Below are positions 42,074 through 48,021 of a stretch of DNA of 48,021 nucleotides, in pieces. Location: contig JAEZHP010000140.1 of NCBI GenBank assembly GCA_023416515.1, positions 1 to 48,021 of the forward strand, in the 5' to 3' direction. The notes beneath the pieces were generated by a model. It did no database searches. It was not told where the DNA came from and was given only the letters and a program-made list of their open reading frames with translations. Made by a program: the position numbers and the translations under genes. The DNA is from Pseudomonadota bacterium (GTDB lineage: Bacteria; Pseudomonadota; Alphaproteobacteria; Sphingomonadales; Sphingomonadaceae). How positions within the stretch are numbered: the stretch's first letter is position 1; the number at the start of each line of letters is the position of its first letter.

Positions 42074-42294
42074 CTGTTTTCGCCGAGCTCGGGCTCGAGC
42101 AGGCGGTGGAGGTGGACCACCACATATTTCATCTCGGCGTCGTCCACGGTCCGCTGCGCATTGGCGCGCCAGGCGTCGACCGCCTCCGCATAATTTGGGA
42201 AGACTCCCACGAGATGGATCTGGTTGAGGTCGACGAAGTCGACACCCTGCGGATCGCGGACGCGCCCGCCGAAGACGAGGTGAAGCTTGCTCAT
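42070..42294 (-). CDS. DUF4170 family protein
   Basis: A 74-residue small soluble protein. The motifs LHLVFGGRVRDP, FPNYAEAVDAWRANAQRTVDDAEMKY and VVHLHRLLEP match the DUF4170 pattern of alphaproteobacteria. Function is unknown. ATG 42294, with a weak ribosome site. Neighbours are the convergent Smr gene and, upstream on the same strand, the yqjD-like cluster. Confidence 0.88.
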   Translation of the reverse strand: MSKLHLVFGGRVRDPQGVDFVDLNQIHLVGVFPNYAEAVDAWRANAQRTVDDAEMKYVVVHLHRLLEPELGENS

Positions 42295-42373
42295 GGTCGA
42301 GGTGAGGTCCTTGCGGAGTGACGTTGCCCGCCGGTTAGGGCAGGTGGCCGCCGCTCCGCAAGGTTGAGCCTCT

Positions 42374-42769
42374 TTACTCCTTCGGCGCGACCGCTTCGAC
42401 GACGGCGCTGCCGACCTTGTTCACGACCTGGCCGGTCAGCTGGTCCATCTTGTCGCGGCTGGTCTCCGCAGCCTTGCGGGCGGCATCGCGGGCCTGCTCG
42501 CTCAGCTTCTGGCCGAGCGGCTGCAATGCTTCGCGCTCGCGGCGCGTCGCCGGCGCGACCGCTCCAACCAGCGCTCCGACGAGGAAACCTCCAGCCAGGG
42601 CAGCCGCCGGGTTGCTGCTGATCGACTGGCCGGTCCGACGCGCCGCGTCGCGCGTCGACTCGTATGCCGCCGCGGTCTTCTCACGGGTGCTCCGATAGGC
42701 CTCGCCGGTCTCGCGGGTGCCGGCGCTTGCGCCGTTCTTGGCCGTGTTCGTGTTGCTGGTGGTCGCCAT
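42374..42769 (-). CDS. Glycine-zipper membrane-associated protein
   Basis: A 131-residue protein. The N-terminal half is Thr/Arg/Glu-rich and helical (TRETGEAYRSTREKTAAAYESTRDAARR). One glycine-zipper hydrophobic segment follows (AALAGGFLVGALVGAVAPA), then a charged amphipathic helix. CAGGAG stands six bases before ATG 42769, and the gene starts three bases after the preceding stop. It is the last gene of a four-gene cluster of small envelope proteins. No named family is certain. Confidence 0.75.
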   Translation of the reverse strand: MATTSNTNTAKNGASAGTRETGEAYRSTREKTAAAYESTRDAARRTGQSISSNPAAALAGGFLVGALVGAVAPATRREREALQPLGQKLSEQARDAARKAAETSRDKMDQLTGQVVNKVGSAVVEAVAPKE

Positions 42770-42772
42770 GAT

Positions 42773-43156
42773 TTACTCCTGGTTTGCTTTGCTGGCGGCG
42801 CGGGGGATTGCCGCATGGGGGATGAGATCGTCGGGTGGTGCTGAGACACTGTCGGGGGCCGTGTCGCCGTTGTCCTTTCGAAAGCGCCGGCTGACGAACC
42901 GGTAGAGACCCTTCAACGGCTTGCGCAGGACGATCAGCGCGACCGCCCCTCCCGCCACTGCAGTGATGGCAGGCCGTTGCCGAGCCGCGCCTACCGCCTG
43001 GTCCTTCTTGTCACGGACCGTGTCCAACGCGTTGTCGGCGATGGTGCGCGGATGAAGCCGATGCTGGAGCGCGGCCATGTCGGTGTCGACCCGTGCCCGG
43101 GCCCGGGCGGCATTGCGCTTTGCCTGGACGATGTCTTCGGGAACTTCGACCGTCAT
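42773..43156 (-). CDS. DUF3618-like membrane protein
   Basis: A 127-residue protein with a helical, Arg/Ala-rich N-terminus (DIVQAKRNAARARARVDTDM, then LQHRLHPRTIADNALD) typical of DUF3618. One membrane helix follows (ITAVAGGAVALIVL) and a charged tail. Its ATG overlaps the preceding holin-X-like stop by four bases. Its position corresponds to yqjK in enterobacterial yqjD-yqjE-yqjK operons, but I do not claim orthology. Confidence 0.8.
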   Translation of the reverse strand: MTVEVPEDIVQAKRNAARARARVDTDMAALQHRLHPRTIADNALDTVRDKKDQAVGAARQRPAITAVAGGAVALIVLRKPLKGLYRFVSRRFRKDNGDTAPDSVSAPPDDLIPHAAIPRAASKANQE

Positions 43157-43554
43157 GGCAGTTGCTCCGCCTTGGCGAGCGCAGCCTTCTCCTCCTCATC
43201 GCCGCCCAGGGCCGCCAAGCCCTTTGCGCCGGCCCGTGCGAGCAGGCCGCCGGCGACGGCGAGGACGAGGAACACCACCATCCCGGCGCCGAATGGCCCG
43301 ATCAGCGTGGCGAGTCCGAGCACGAGCGCGAGGACCAGCGCCGTGAGCGAGCACAGCAGCAAGGTGACTCCCGCGCCGAGCAGAATCGCCCCGCTCTTGG
43401 CCTTGGTGGCCCGGTGCCGGGCGATCTGCCGGACGAGGTCGATCTCGGCCCGTGCATAAGCGCGGCCGTCCTCGACGAGCCGATTGAACAGCTCGCCGAT
43501 GGACTCGTCGCGCGGCTCGATGTCCGGCGGGATCGCGTCGACCCTTTTAAGCAC
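43153..43554 (-). CDS. Holin-X/YqjE-like (DUF1469-type) membrane protein
   Basis: A 133-residue protein. The N-terminus ESIGELFNRLVEDGRAYARAEIDL is the family signature, followed by two hydrophobic helices (about residues 55-75 and 85-105) and a charged tail. Start GTG 43554 lies eight bases inside the preceding gene. An open extension to 43917 crosses that gene in another frame and is unlikely. Despite the family name it is not phage-related here. YqjE relatives are general envelope proteins. Confidence 0.82.
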   Translation of the reverse strand: MLKRVDAIPPDIEPRDESIGELFNRLVEDGRAYARAEIDLVRQIARHRATKAKSGAILLGAGVTLLLCSLTALVLALVLGLATLIGPFGAGMVVFLVLAVAGGLLARAGAKGLAALGGDEEEKAALAKAEQLP

Positions 43555-44254
43555 CGCTGCTGCCGCTCGTGCCGGTGGTCGAGCCGGTTCCGGTTTGCGA
43601 GCCGGTGCTCGAGCTGGTCGAGCCGCCGCGCGCATCTTCGATTCCCGCGCGCACCACTCGCGCCACCGCGAAGCCGACCACAGCGGCAATTCCGATCGCC
43701 GCGGCAGGGCTCTTGCGGACGAACTCGCGGGCATCGTCGAACAAGTCGTCGACGCTTCGGTCATTGAGCTTGCCCGCAAGCGAATTGACGCCGTCGGCGG
43801 CGCGCGTGCCGTAGTCGGCATACTGGCTGCCGAGCTTTTCCTCGACCGAGCTTGCCGCGTCCTGGATGATCTCGGCAATGGACTGGAGGAAGTCCGTCGC
43901 CTGGCGCTTGCCGTCATCGGCCATGGAGCGGGCGCGGTCGACGCCGGTGCTCTTCAGTGAACCGACCTGGTCCTTGAGTTGGTTGACGATGGTGTCAGCG
44001 GTCTTGCTCACGGCGCTCTTCGAATCATCGCCGCTCTTGTCGAAGGTGAAGGCAGACCCGGCGCTGCCCGAGCCCGTGCCCGAACCCGTGGTCCCGGTCG
44101 TGCTGCCGCCGGTGCTTCCGGTCGTGCCGCCGCCGGTTCCGGTGCCGGACGATGTCCCGCCGCCACCGCCCGTGGCGCCGCTTCCGGTGTCGATCGCGTT
44201 CGTGTCGATAATCTTGTCGGTGCCTTCCGGCAGGCTCGGATCCCGAGGCGGCAT
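43547..44254 (-). CDS. YqjD/DUF883-like protein with Gly/Ser/Thr linkers
   Basis: A 235-residue protein. Residues 24-65 are an almost pure Gly/Ser/Thr linker. The centre is a long charged helix with SVEEKLGSQYADYGTRAADG. Then comes DDAREFVRKSPAAAIGIAAVVGFAVARVV, resembling the C-terminal anchor of DUF883 (YqjD/ElaB) proteins, and a second Gly/Ser/Thr tail closes it. GAGGGAG precedes ATG 44254. In E. coli, YqjD is a stationary-phase ribosome-binding membrane protein. That role here is only inferred. It is divergent from eno. Confidence 0.78.
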   Translation of the reverse strand: MPPRDPSLPEGTDKIIDTNAIDTGSGATGGGGGTSSGTGTGGGTTGSTGGSTTGTTGSGTGSGSAGSAFTFDKSGDDSKSAVSKTADTIVNQLKDQVGSLKSTGVDRARSMADDGKRQATDFLQSIAEIIQDAASSVEEKLGSQYADYGTRAADGVNSLAGKLNDRSVDDLFDDAREFVRKSPAAAIGIAAVVGFAVARVVRAGIEDARGGSTSSSTGSQTGTGSTTGTSGSSGA

Positions 44255-44434
44255 GTTGTTCTCCCTCACGAAAAATATCTGGGCGCCAGATGTCCTGGCC
44301 ATCCCCGCGAGAACACATGCCGGCGCCTTCCCGTTCCGCCGGAGATGCGAAAGTTGCGTCCTCGCGGGGCGGCCGATAAGCCGCCGCCCAACTCTGCTTC
44401 CAACCTCCAGATAAGTCATAACGGGGATGAAACA

Positions 44435-45709
44435 ATGACCGCGATCATCGACGTCCATTCACGCGCCATTCTCGACAGCCGCGGCCAACCCACGGTCGAG
44501 GTCGAGGTGCTGCTCGAGGACGGCAGCATGGGCCGCGCCGCAGTCCCCTCCGGCGCCTCGACGGGCGCCTATGAAGCGGTCGAGAAGCGCGACGGCGACA
44601 AGGGCCGCTGGCTCGGCAAGGGGGTCGACCAAGCGGTCGAGAGCGTCAATTCCGAGCTCGCCCAGCTCGTCATCGGCAACGAGGCCGAGGATCAGGTCGA
44701 GATCGACGAGCTGATGATCGAGGCCGACGGCACCGACAACAAGATGCGCCTCGGCGCCAACGCGATCCTCGGCGTGTCGCTTGCCACCGCCAAGGCGGCG
44801 GCCGACGCCCGCGGCCTGCCGCTCTACCGCTATGTCGGCGGAGTCTCTGCGCGCACCCTGCCGGTGCCGATGATGAACATCCTCAACGGCGGCGCCCATG
44901 CGGACAATCCGATCGACTTTCAGGAATTCATGGTCATGCCCGTCGGCGCGGAGAGCTTCTCCGAGGCACTTCGCTGCGGCGCCGAGATCTTCCACACTCT
45001 GAAGGCCAATCTGAAAGCGGCAGGCCTCTCCACCTCGGTCGGCGACGAGGGCGGTTTCGCCCCGAACATCGGCTCCCCGAAGGAAGCGCTCGACCTCATC
45101 ATGCGCTCGATCGAGGGCGCGGGCTACAAGCCCGGCGACGACGTCGTCCTCGCGCTCGATTGCGCAGCGACCGAATATTTCAAGGACGGTGGCTACGTTA
45201 TGGAAGGGGAGGGGCGGCGCTATTCCTCTGAGGAGATGGTCGACTATCTCGCCCAGCTCGCCTCCACCTATCCGATCCGCTCGATCGAGGACGGGATGGG
45301 CGAGGACGATCGCCAGGGCTGGGCTCTGCTCACTGAGCGGCTCGGCGATGCGGTTCAGCTCGTCGGAGACGATCTGTTCGTCACCAACCCCGCGCGCCTC
45401 GTCGACGGCATCGGGGAAGGGCTCGCCAACTCGATCCTTATCAAGGTCAACCAGATCGGCACCCTGACCGAAACCCTCGAGGCAGTGAGCATCGCTCACC
45501 GCAACGCCTACACCGCGGTCATGTCGCACCGCTCGGGCGAGACCGAGGATACCACGATCGCCGACCTCGCCGTCGCGACCAATTGCGGGCAGATCAAGAC
45601 TGGCTCGCTCGCCCGCTCCGACCGCCTCGCCAAGTACAACCAGCTGCTCCGCATCGAGGAGGAGCTGGGCGCCGCCGCGCTCTATGCGGGACGCGATTGT
45701 TTCGGCTGA
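44435..45709 (+). CDS. eno: Enolase
   Basis: A 424-residue glycolytic enzyme that converts 2-phosphoglycerate to phosphoenolpyruvate. PSGASTGAYEA, the Mg-binding DCAATE and SIEDGMGEDD, VGDDLFVTN, the catalytic Lys in ILIKVNQIGT and SHRSGETEDTTIADLAV are all readable. ATG 44435 follows GGGGATG. Eno upstream of ftsB and the pyruvate dehydrogenase genes is a frequent alphaproteobacterial order. Confidence 0.98.
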   Translation: MTAIIDVHSRAILDSRGQPTVEVEVLLEDGSMGRAAVPSGASTGAYEAVEKRDGDKGRWLGKGVDQAVESVNSELAQLVIGNEAEDQVEIDELMIEADGTDNKMRLGANAILGVSLATAKAAADARGLPLYRYVGGVSARTLPVPMMNILNGGAHADNPIDFQEFMVMPVGAESFSEALRCGAEIFHTLKANLKAAGLSTSVGDEGGFAPNIGSPKEALDLIMRSIEGAGYKPGDDVVLALDCAATEYFKDGGYVMEGEGRRYSSEEMVDYLAQLASTYPIRSIEDGMGEDDRQGWALLTERLGDAVQLVGDDLFVTNPARLVDGIGEGLANSILIKVNQIGTLTETLEAVSIAHRNAYTAVMSHRSGETEDTTIADLAVATNCGQIKTGSLARSDRLAKYNQLLRIEEELGAAALYAGRDCFG

Positions 45710-45813
45710 GACGGACCGTTCGACTCGCTGGCGGAGCGTTTCATCCCGCCGCTTTGGAAATATTCGCGCGGAGCAGTTGATTCGCGCGAGTTTTCCTGAT
45801 TCTAGAGTGGTTA

Positions 45814-46125
45814 ATGTCCGCCGCCCAGAAACCGCTTGATCTGATGCGCCGCGCCGCCGGTCCGGCGTTCGCTCTGATCATCATCGCCTATTTCCTGGGC
45901 GCGGCGGTGATCGGCGACAATGGAGTCATGTCCTGGGGCGAATATCGCGCCGCCAAGACCGAGCGTCAGGCCGAGCTCGCCAGGCTTCAGCAGGAACATG
46001 CCCGGCTCGCGCACCGTTCCCAGTTGCTCGATCCGCGTCGCACAGACCCCGACCTCGCCGAGGAGATGACCCGGCGCGAGCTCGGCGTCGTGCGCTCTGA
46101 CGAAGTCGTCGTCCCCCTCGACTGA
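45814..46125 (+). CDS. ftsB: Septum formation initiator FtsB/DivIC-like
   Basis: A 103-residue bitopic divisome protein. One membrane helix is at about residues 17-34 (AFALIIIAYFLGAAVIG), followed by a coiled coil (AAKTERQAELARLQQEHARLAH), and ends with EEMTRRELGVVRSDEVVV, as in this family. It bridges FtsQ and FtsL. ATG 45814. Its length is usual. Confidence 0.93.
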   Translation: MSAAQKPLDLMRRAAGPAFALIIIAYFLGAAVIGDNGVMSWGEYRAAKTERQAELARLQQEHARLAHRSQLLDPRRTDPDLAEEMTRRELGVVRSDEVVVPLD

Positions 46126-46145
46126 TCAGCTTCCGCTGGCGGTTT

Positions 46146-46223
46146 CCGCTCGTCCCGAGCGTGATCGAGGGGCGTCCGCGCCGGAGTCCGTGAAAGCGCC
46201 CTCAACTTCGCTTAGGACGAGCG
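46146..46223. repeat. REP-like imperfect inverted repeat pair
   Basis: The left arm (46148-46174, beginning CGCTCGTCC) and the right arm (46197-46223, ending GGACGAGCG) are imperfect inverted copies of a roughly 27-base unit. A short CGCTCG-TCC-CGAGCG hairpin lies inside the left arm. Units of this type, with CTTCGCT-AGGACGAGCG, are common extragenic palindromes in sphingomonad genomes as I recall. It lies between ftsB and pdhA, is non-coding, and could be a BIME-like REP pair. Confidence 0.7.
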
Positions 46224-46324
46224 AACCTTGTCACCCATTGCGCCCCGTTGCACCCCCCTGCGTTTGCGGCCATAGAGCCGCCAAACTTGCCGCATCACAG
46301 ATAGAGAGGAGGCCACTCCCCCCC

Positions 46325-47377
46325 ATGGCCAGGGCAGCATCCAAGCGCGCGGATTCCGCGGCGCCCCCCACCCCCAATCGCGAACGGCCGCCCGAGCCGA
46401 AGCGCTACGAAGCGTCCAAAGAGGAGCTGATGGAATTCTACCGTCAGATGCTCCTCATCCGCCGCTTCGAGGAGCGCGCGGGGCAGCTCTACGGACTCGG
46501 CCTGATCGGCGGCTTCTGCCACCTTTATATCGGTCAGGAAGCGGTCGCGGTCGGCCTTCAGTCGGCTCTTGAGGTCGGCAAGGACAGCGTCATCACCGGC
46601 TATCGCGACCATGGCCACATGCTCGCCTATGGAATCGATCCCAACATCATCATGGCCGAGCTGACCGGCCGCGAGGCGGGGATCAGCCGCGGCAAGGGCG
46701 GCTCGATGCACATGTTCAGCGTCGAGCATAAATTCTACGGTGGCCACGGCATCGTCGGCGCCCAGGTCAGCCTCGGCACCGGCCTCGCCTTCAAGCACAA
46801 GTACGACCAGGACGGCGGCATCTGCCTCGCCTATTTCGGCGACGGCGCGGCCAATCAGGGCCAGGTCTACGAGAGCTTCAACATGGCTCAGCTGTGGAAC
46901 CTGCCGATCATCTTCGTGATCGAGAACAACCAGTACGCCATGGGCACGAGCGTCAACCGCGCCTCGGCCGAGGACCAGCTCTACAAGCGCGGCGAATCCT
47001 TCCGCATTCCGGGAATCCAGGTCGACGGAATGGACGTGCTTGCGGTGCGCGGCGCGGCCGAGACGGTCGTCGACTGGGTGCGCAGCGGGAAGGGTCCGGT
47101 GCTCATGGAGCTCAAGACCTATCGCTATCGCGGCCACTCCATGTCTGATCCGGCCAAGTACCGGTCGCGCGAGGAAGTGCAGGCGGTGCGCGACAAGTCC
47201 GACCCGATCGAGGCTGCCAAGCGCGAGCTCGAGAAGCTCGGGGTCACCGAGGACGAGCTCAAGAAGCTCGACAAGGAGATCCGCGCAATCGTCACCGAAG
47301 CCGCCGATTTCTCCGAACAGTCGCCCGAGCCCGATCCCAGCGAGCTCTACACCGACGTCCTGGTTGAGACCTACTGA
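46325..47377 (+). CDS. pdhA: Pyruvate dehydrogenase E1 component, alpha subunit
   Basis: A 350-residue ThDP-dependent subunit of the pyruvate dehydrogenase complex. MLLIRRFEERAGQLY, GYRDHGHMLAYG, the RGKGGSMHMF loop, the ThDP motif GDGAANQGQVYESFN ending NN, and the phosphorylation-loop-like YRYRGHSMSDPAKYR are visible. I start at ATG 46325. The frame stays open upstream through the repeat but that part is not protein-like. GAGGAGG is upstream. Its stop overlaps the pdhB start (TGATG). Confidence 0.97.
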   Translation: MARAASKRADSAAPPTPNRERPPEPKRYEASKEELMEFYRQMLLIRRFEERAGQLYGLGLIGGFCHLYIGQEAVAVGLQSALEVGKDSVITGYRDHGHMLAYGIDPNIIMAELTGREAGISRGKGGSMHMFSVEHKFYGGHGIVGAQVSLGTGLAFKHKYDQDGGICLAYFGDGAANQGQVYESFNMAQLWNLPIIFVIENNQYAMGTSVNRASAEDQLYKRGESFRIPGIQVDGMDVLAVRGAAETVVDWVRSGKGPVLMELKTYRYRGHSMSDPAKYRSREEVQAVRDKSDPIEAAKRELEKLGVTEDELKKLDKEIRAIVTEAADFSEQSPEPDPSELYTDVLVETY

Positions 47378-48021
47378 TGCCGATCGAACTGAAGATGCCC
47401 GCCCTCTCCCCGACGATGGAGGAGGGCACCCTCGCCAAGTGGCTGGTTAAGGAAGGTGACGAGGTCACCTCAGGAACCGTCATCGCCGAGATCGAGACCG
47501 ACAAGGCGACGATGGAAGTGGAAGCCGTGGACGAAGGCACGCTGACGAAGATCCTGGTCCCCGAGGGCACCGAGGCCGTCTCCGTCAACACGCCGATCGC
47601 CGAGCTGAATGGCGGCGCCGGCAACGGCAGCGCGCCGCCCGCCCCGGCCGCCGACAAGGCGCCGCCGCAGCGAGAGGTCGCCGCTCCGCTGCCGAAGGCG
47701 GAGGATCATGGCGCTGTCGCCGCGCGTGGCCAGGATCAGAGGCAGGGTGCGGCCGCCCAGCCAAAGGCGCCTGCCGCAGAGCCGGAGAAGGATTGGGGGC
47801 CGACCAAGGCGATCACCGTCCGCGAGGCGCTGCGTGACGCCATGGCCGCGGAGATGCGCGCCGACAAGGACGTGTTCCTGATGGGCGAGGAAGTCGCCCA
47901 GTACCAGGGCGCCTACAAGATCAGCCAGGGCCTGCTGGACGAGTTCGGCCCGCGGCGCGTGATCGACACGCCGATCACCGAGCACGGCTTCACCGGCATG
48001 GCGGTGGGCGCGGCGATGACC
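47377..48021 (+). CDS. pdhB: Pyruvate dehydrogenase E1 beta with N-terminal lipoyl domain (3' partial)
   Basis: 215 codons are present and the frame runs off the right edge. Residues 1-78 are a biotinyl/lipoyl domain with the lipoyl lysine Lys43 in IETDKATMEVE. An Ala/Pro-rich linker (about 80-140) follows, and then the E1-beta domain begins (TVREALRDAMAAEM, FLMGEEVAQYQGAYK, DTPITEHGFTGMAVGAA). Lipoyl-bearing E1-beta subunits are known in alphaproteobacteria. E1 decarboxylates pyruvate and passes acetyl groups to E2, probably encoded beyond the edge. Confidence 0.96.
   Translation, partial: MPIELKMPALSPTMEEGTLAKWLVKEGDEVTSGTVIAEIETDKATMEVEAVDEGTLTKILVPEGTEAVSVNTPIAELNGGAGNGSAPPAPAADKAPPQREVAAPLPKAEDHGAVAARGQDQRQGAAAQPKAPAAEPEKDWGPTKAITVREALRDAMAAEMRADKDVFLMGEEVAQYQGAYKISQGLLDEFGPRRVIDTPITEHGFTGMAVGAAMT

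Noticed and set aside
43153..43554. Prophage remnant suggested by a holin-type protein
   Set aside because: The family is general in bacterial envelopes and no lysin, tail or integrase gene is near. The neighbours match yqj-type operons.

Overview
The window is high-GC DNA from an alphaproteobacterium, most probably a member of the Sphingomonadales. The evidence is the C4-type 5-aminolevulinate synthase, a secB / Tim44-like / mltA / Smr neighbourhood, a DUF4170 protein, a pyruvate dehydrogenase E1-beta that starts with a lipoyl domain, and an eno-ftsB-pdhA-pdhB order. This placement rests on gene content read by eye, not on a search. Nearly all of it is chromosomal housekeeping sequence. I saw no rRNA, CRISPR array, transposase or prophage. 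One tRNA gene, tRNA-Lys(TTT), is present. Many genes form tightly overlapping operons (ATGA or GTGA junctions) and several start with TTG or GTG.

Layout. 1-330: a reading frame open to the left edge that joins an isoleucyl-tRNA-synthetase-like segment to an EF-hand tail, possibly a contig-end chimera. 0.5-3.2 kb: a small conserved protein, then an OmpR-family regulator and sensor kinase on the minus strand, and a small membrane protein. 3.2-4.7 kb: tRNA-Lys, folK and a divergent family-5 uracil-DNA glycosylase. 4.7-8.2 kb (minus): a secreted M28 peptidase lipoprotein, translationally coupled to agmatine deiminase and followed by N-carbamoylputrescine amidase (agmatine to putrescine). 8.3-12.4 kb: a tandem pair of secreted S9 prolyl-oligopeptidase-type genes, the first broken by a frameshift and an amber codon, the second intact. 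12.4-18.4 kb (minus): rpsD, the overlapping chain rpiB-glyA-nrdR-trmJ, then hemA and murI. 18.4-26.4 kb (plus): plsY-dprA, then an inserted block (minus-strand 2OG oxygenase, two small plus-strand genes), then topA-FKBP-amine oxidase. 26.4-31.5 kb (minus): ubiE-ubiB-coaBC-dut-hypothetical-moeB. 31.6-34.6 kb (plus): mutM, rpsT and dnaA with a 345-nt repeat-bearing leader. 34.6-39.4 kb (minus): a secreted small protein, an unlisted 52-residue protein with its own terminator, a DUF4136 lipoprotein, trpS, murJ and secB. 39.6-42.1 kb (plus): Tim44-like protein, mltA and Smr. 42.1-44.3 kb (minus): DUF4170, then a four-gene envelope cluster resembling yqjD-yqjE. 44.4-48.0 kb (plus): eno, ftsB, a REP-like inverted repeat, pdhA and partial pdhB.

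Most of the biology is core: envelope growth (murI, murJ, mltA, plsY, ftsB), cofactors (folK, hemA, coaBC, ubiE/ubiB), one-carbon and dNTP supply (glyA, nrdR, dut), repair (mutM, UDG), replication start (dnaA) and central carbon (eno, pdh). I found no clear new multi-gene system. The best leads are the 52-aa gene at 35151-35309, the direct repeats upstream of dnaA and of the two-component regulator, the decaying S9 paralogue, the peptidase-agmatine operon, and the chimeric left edge.
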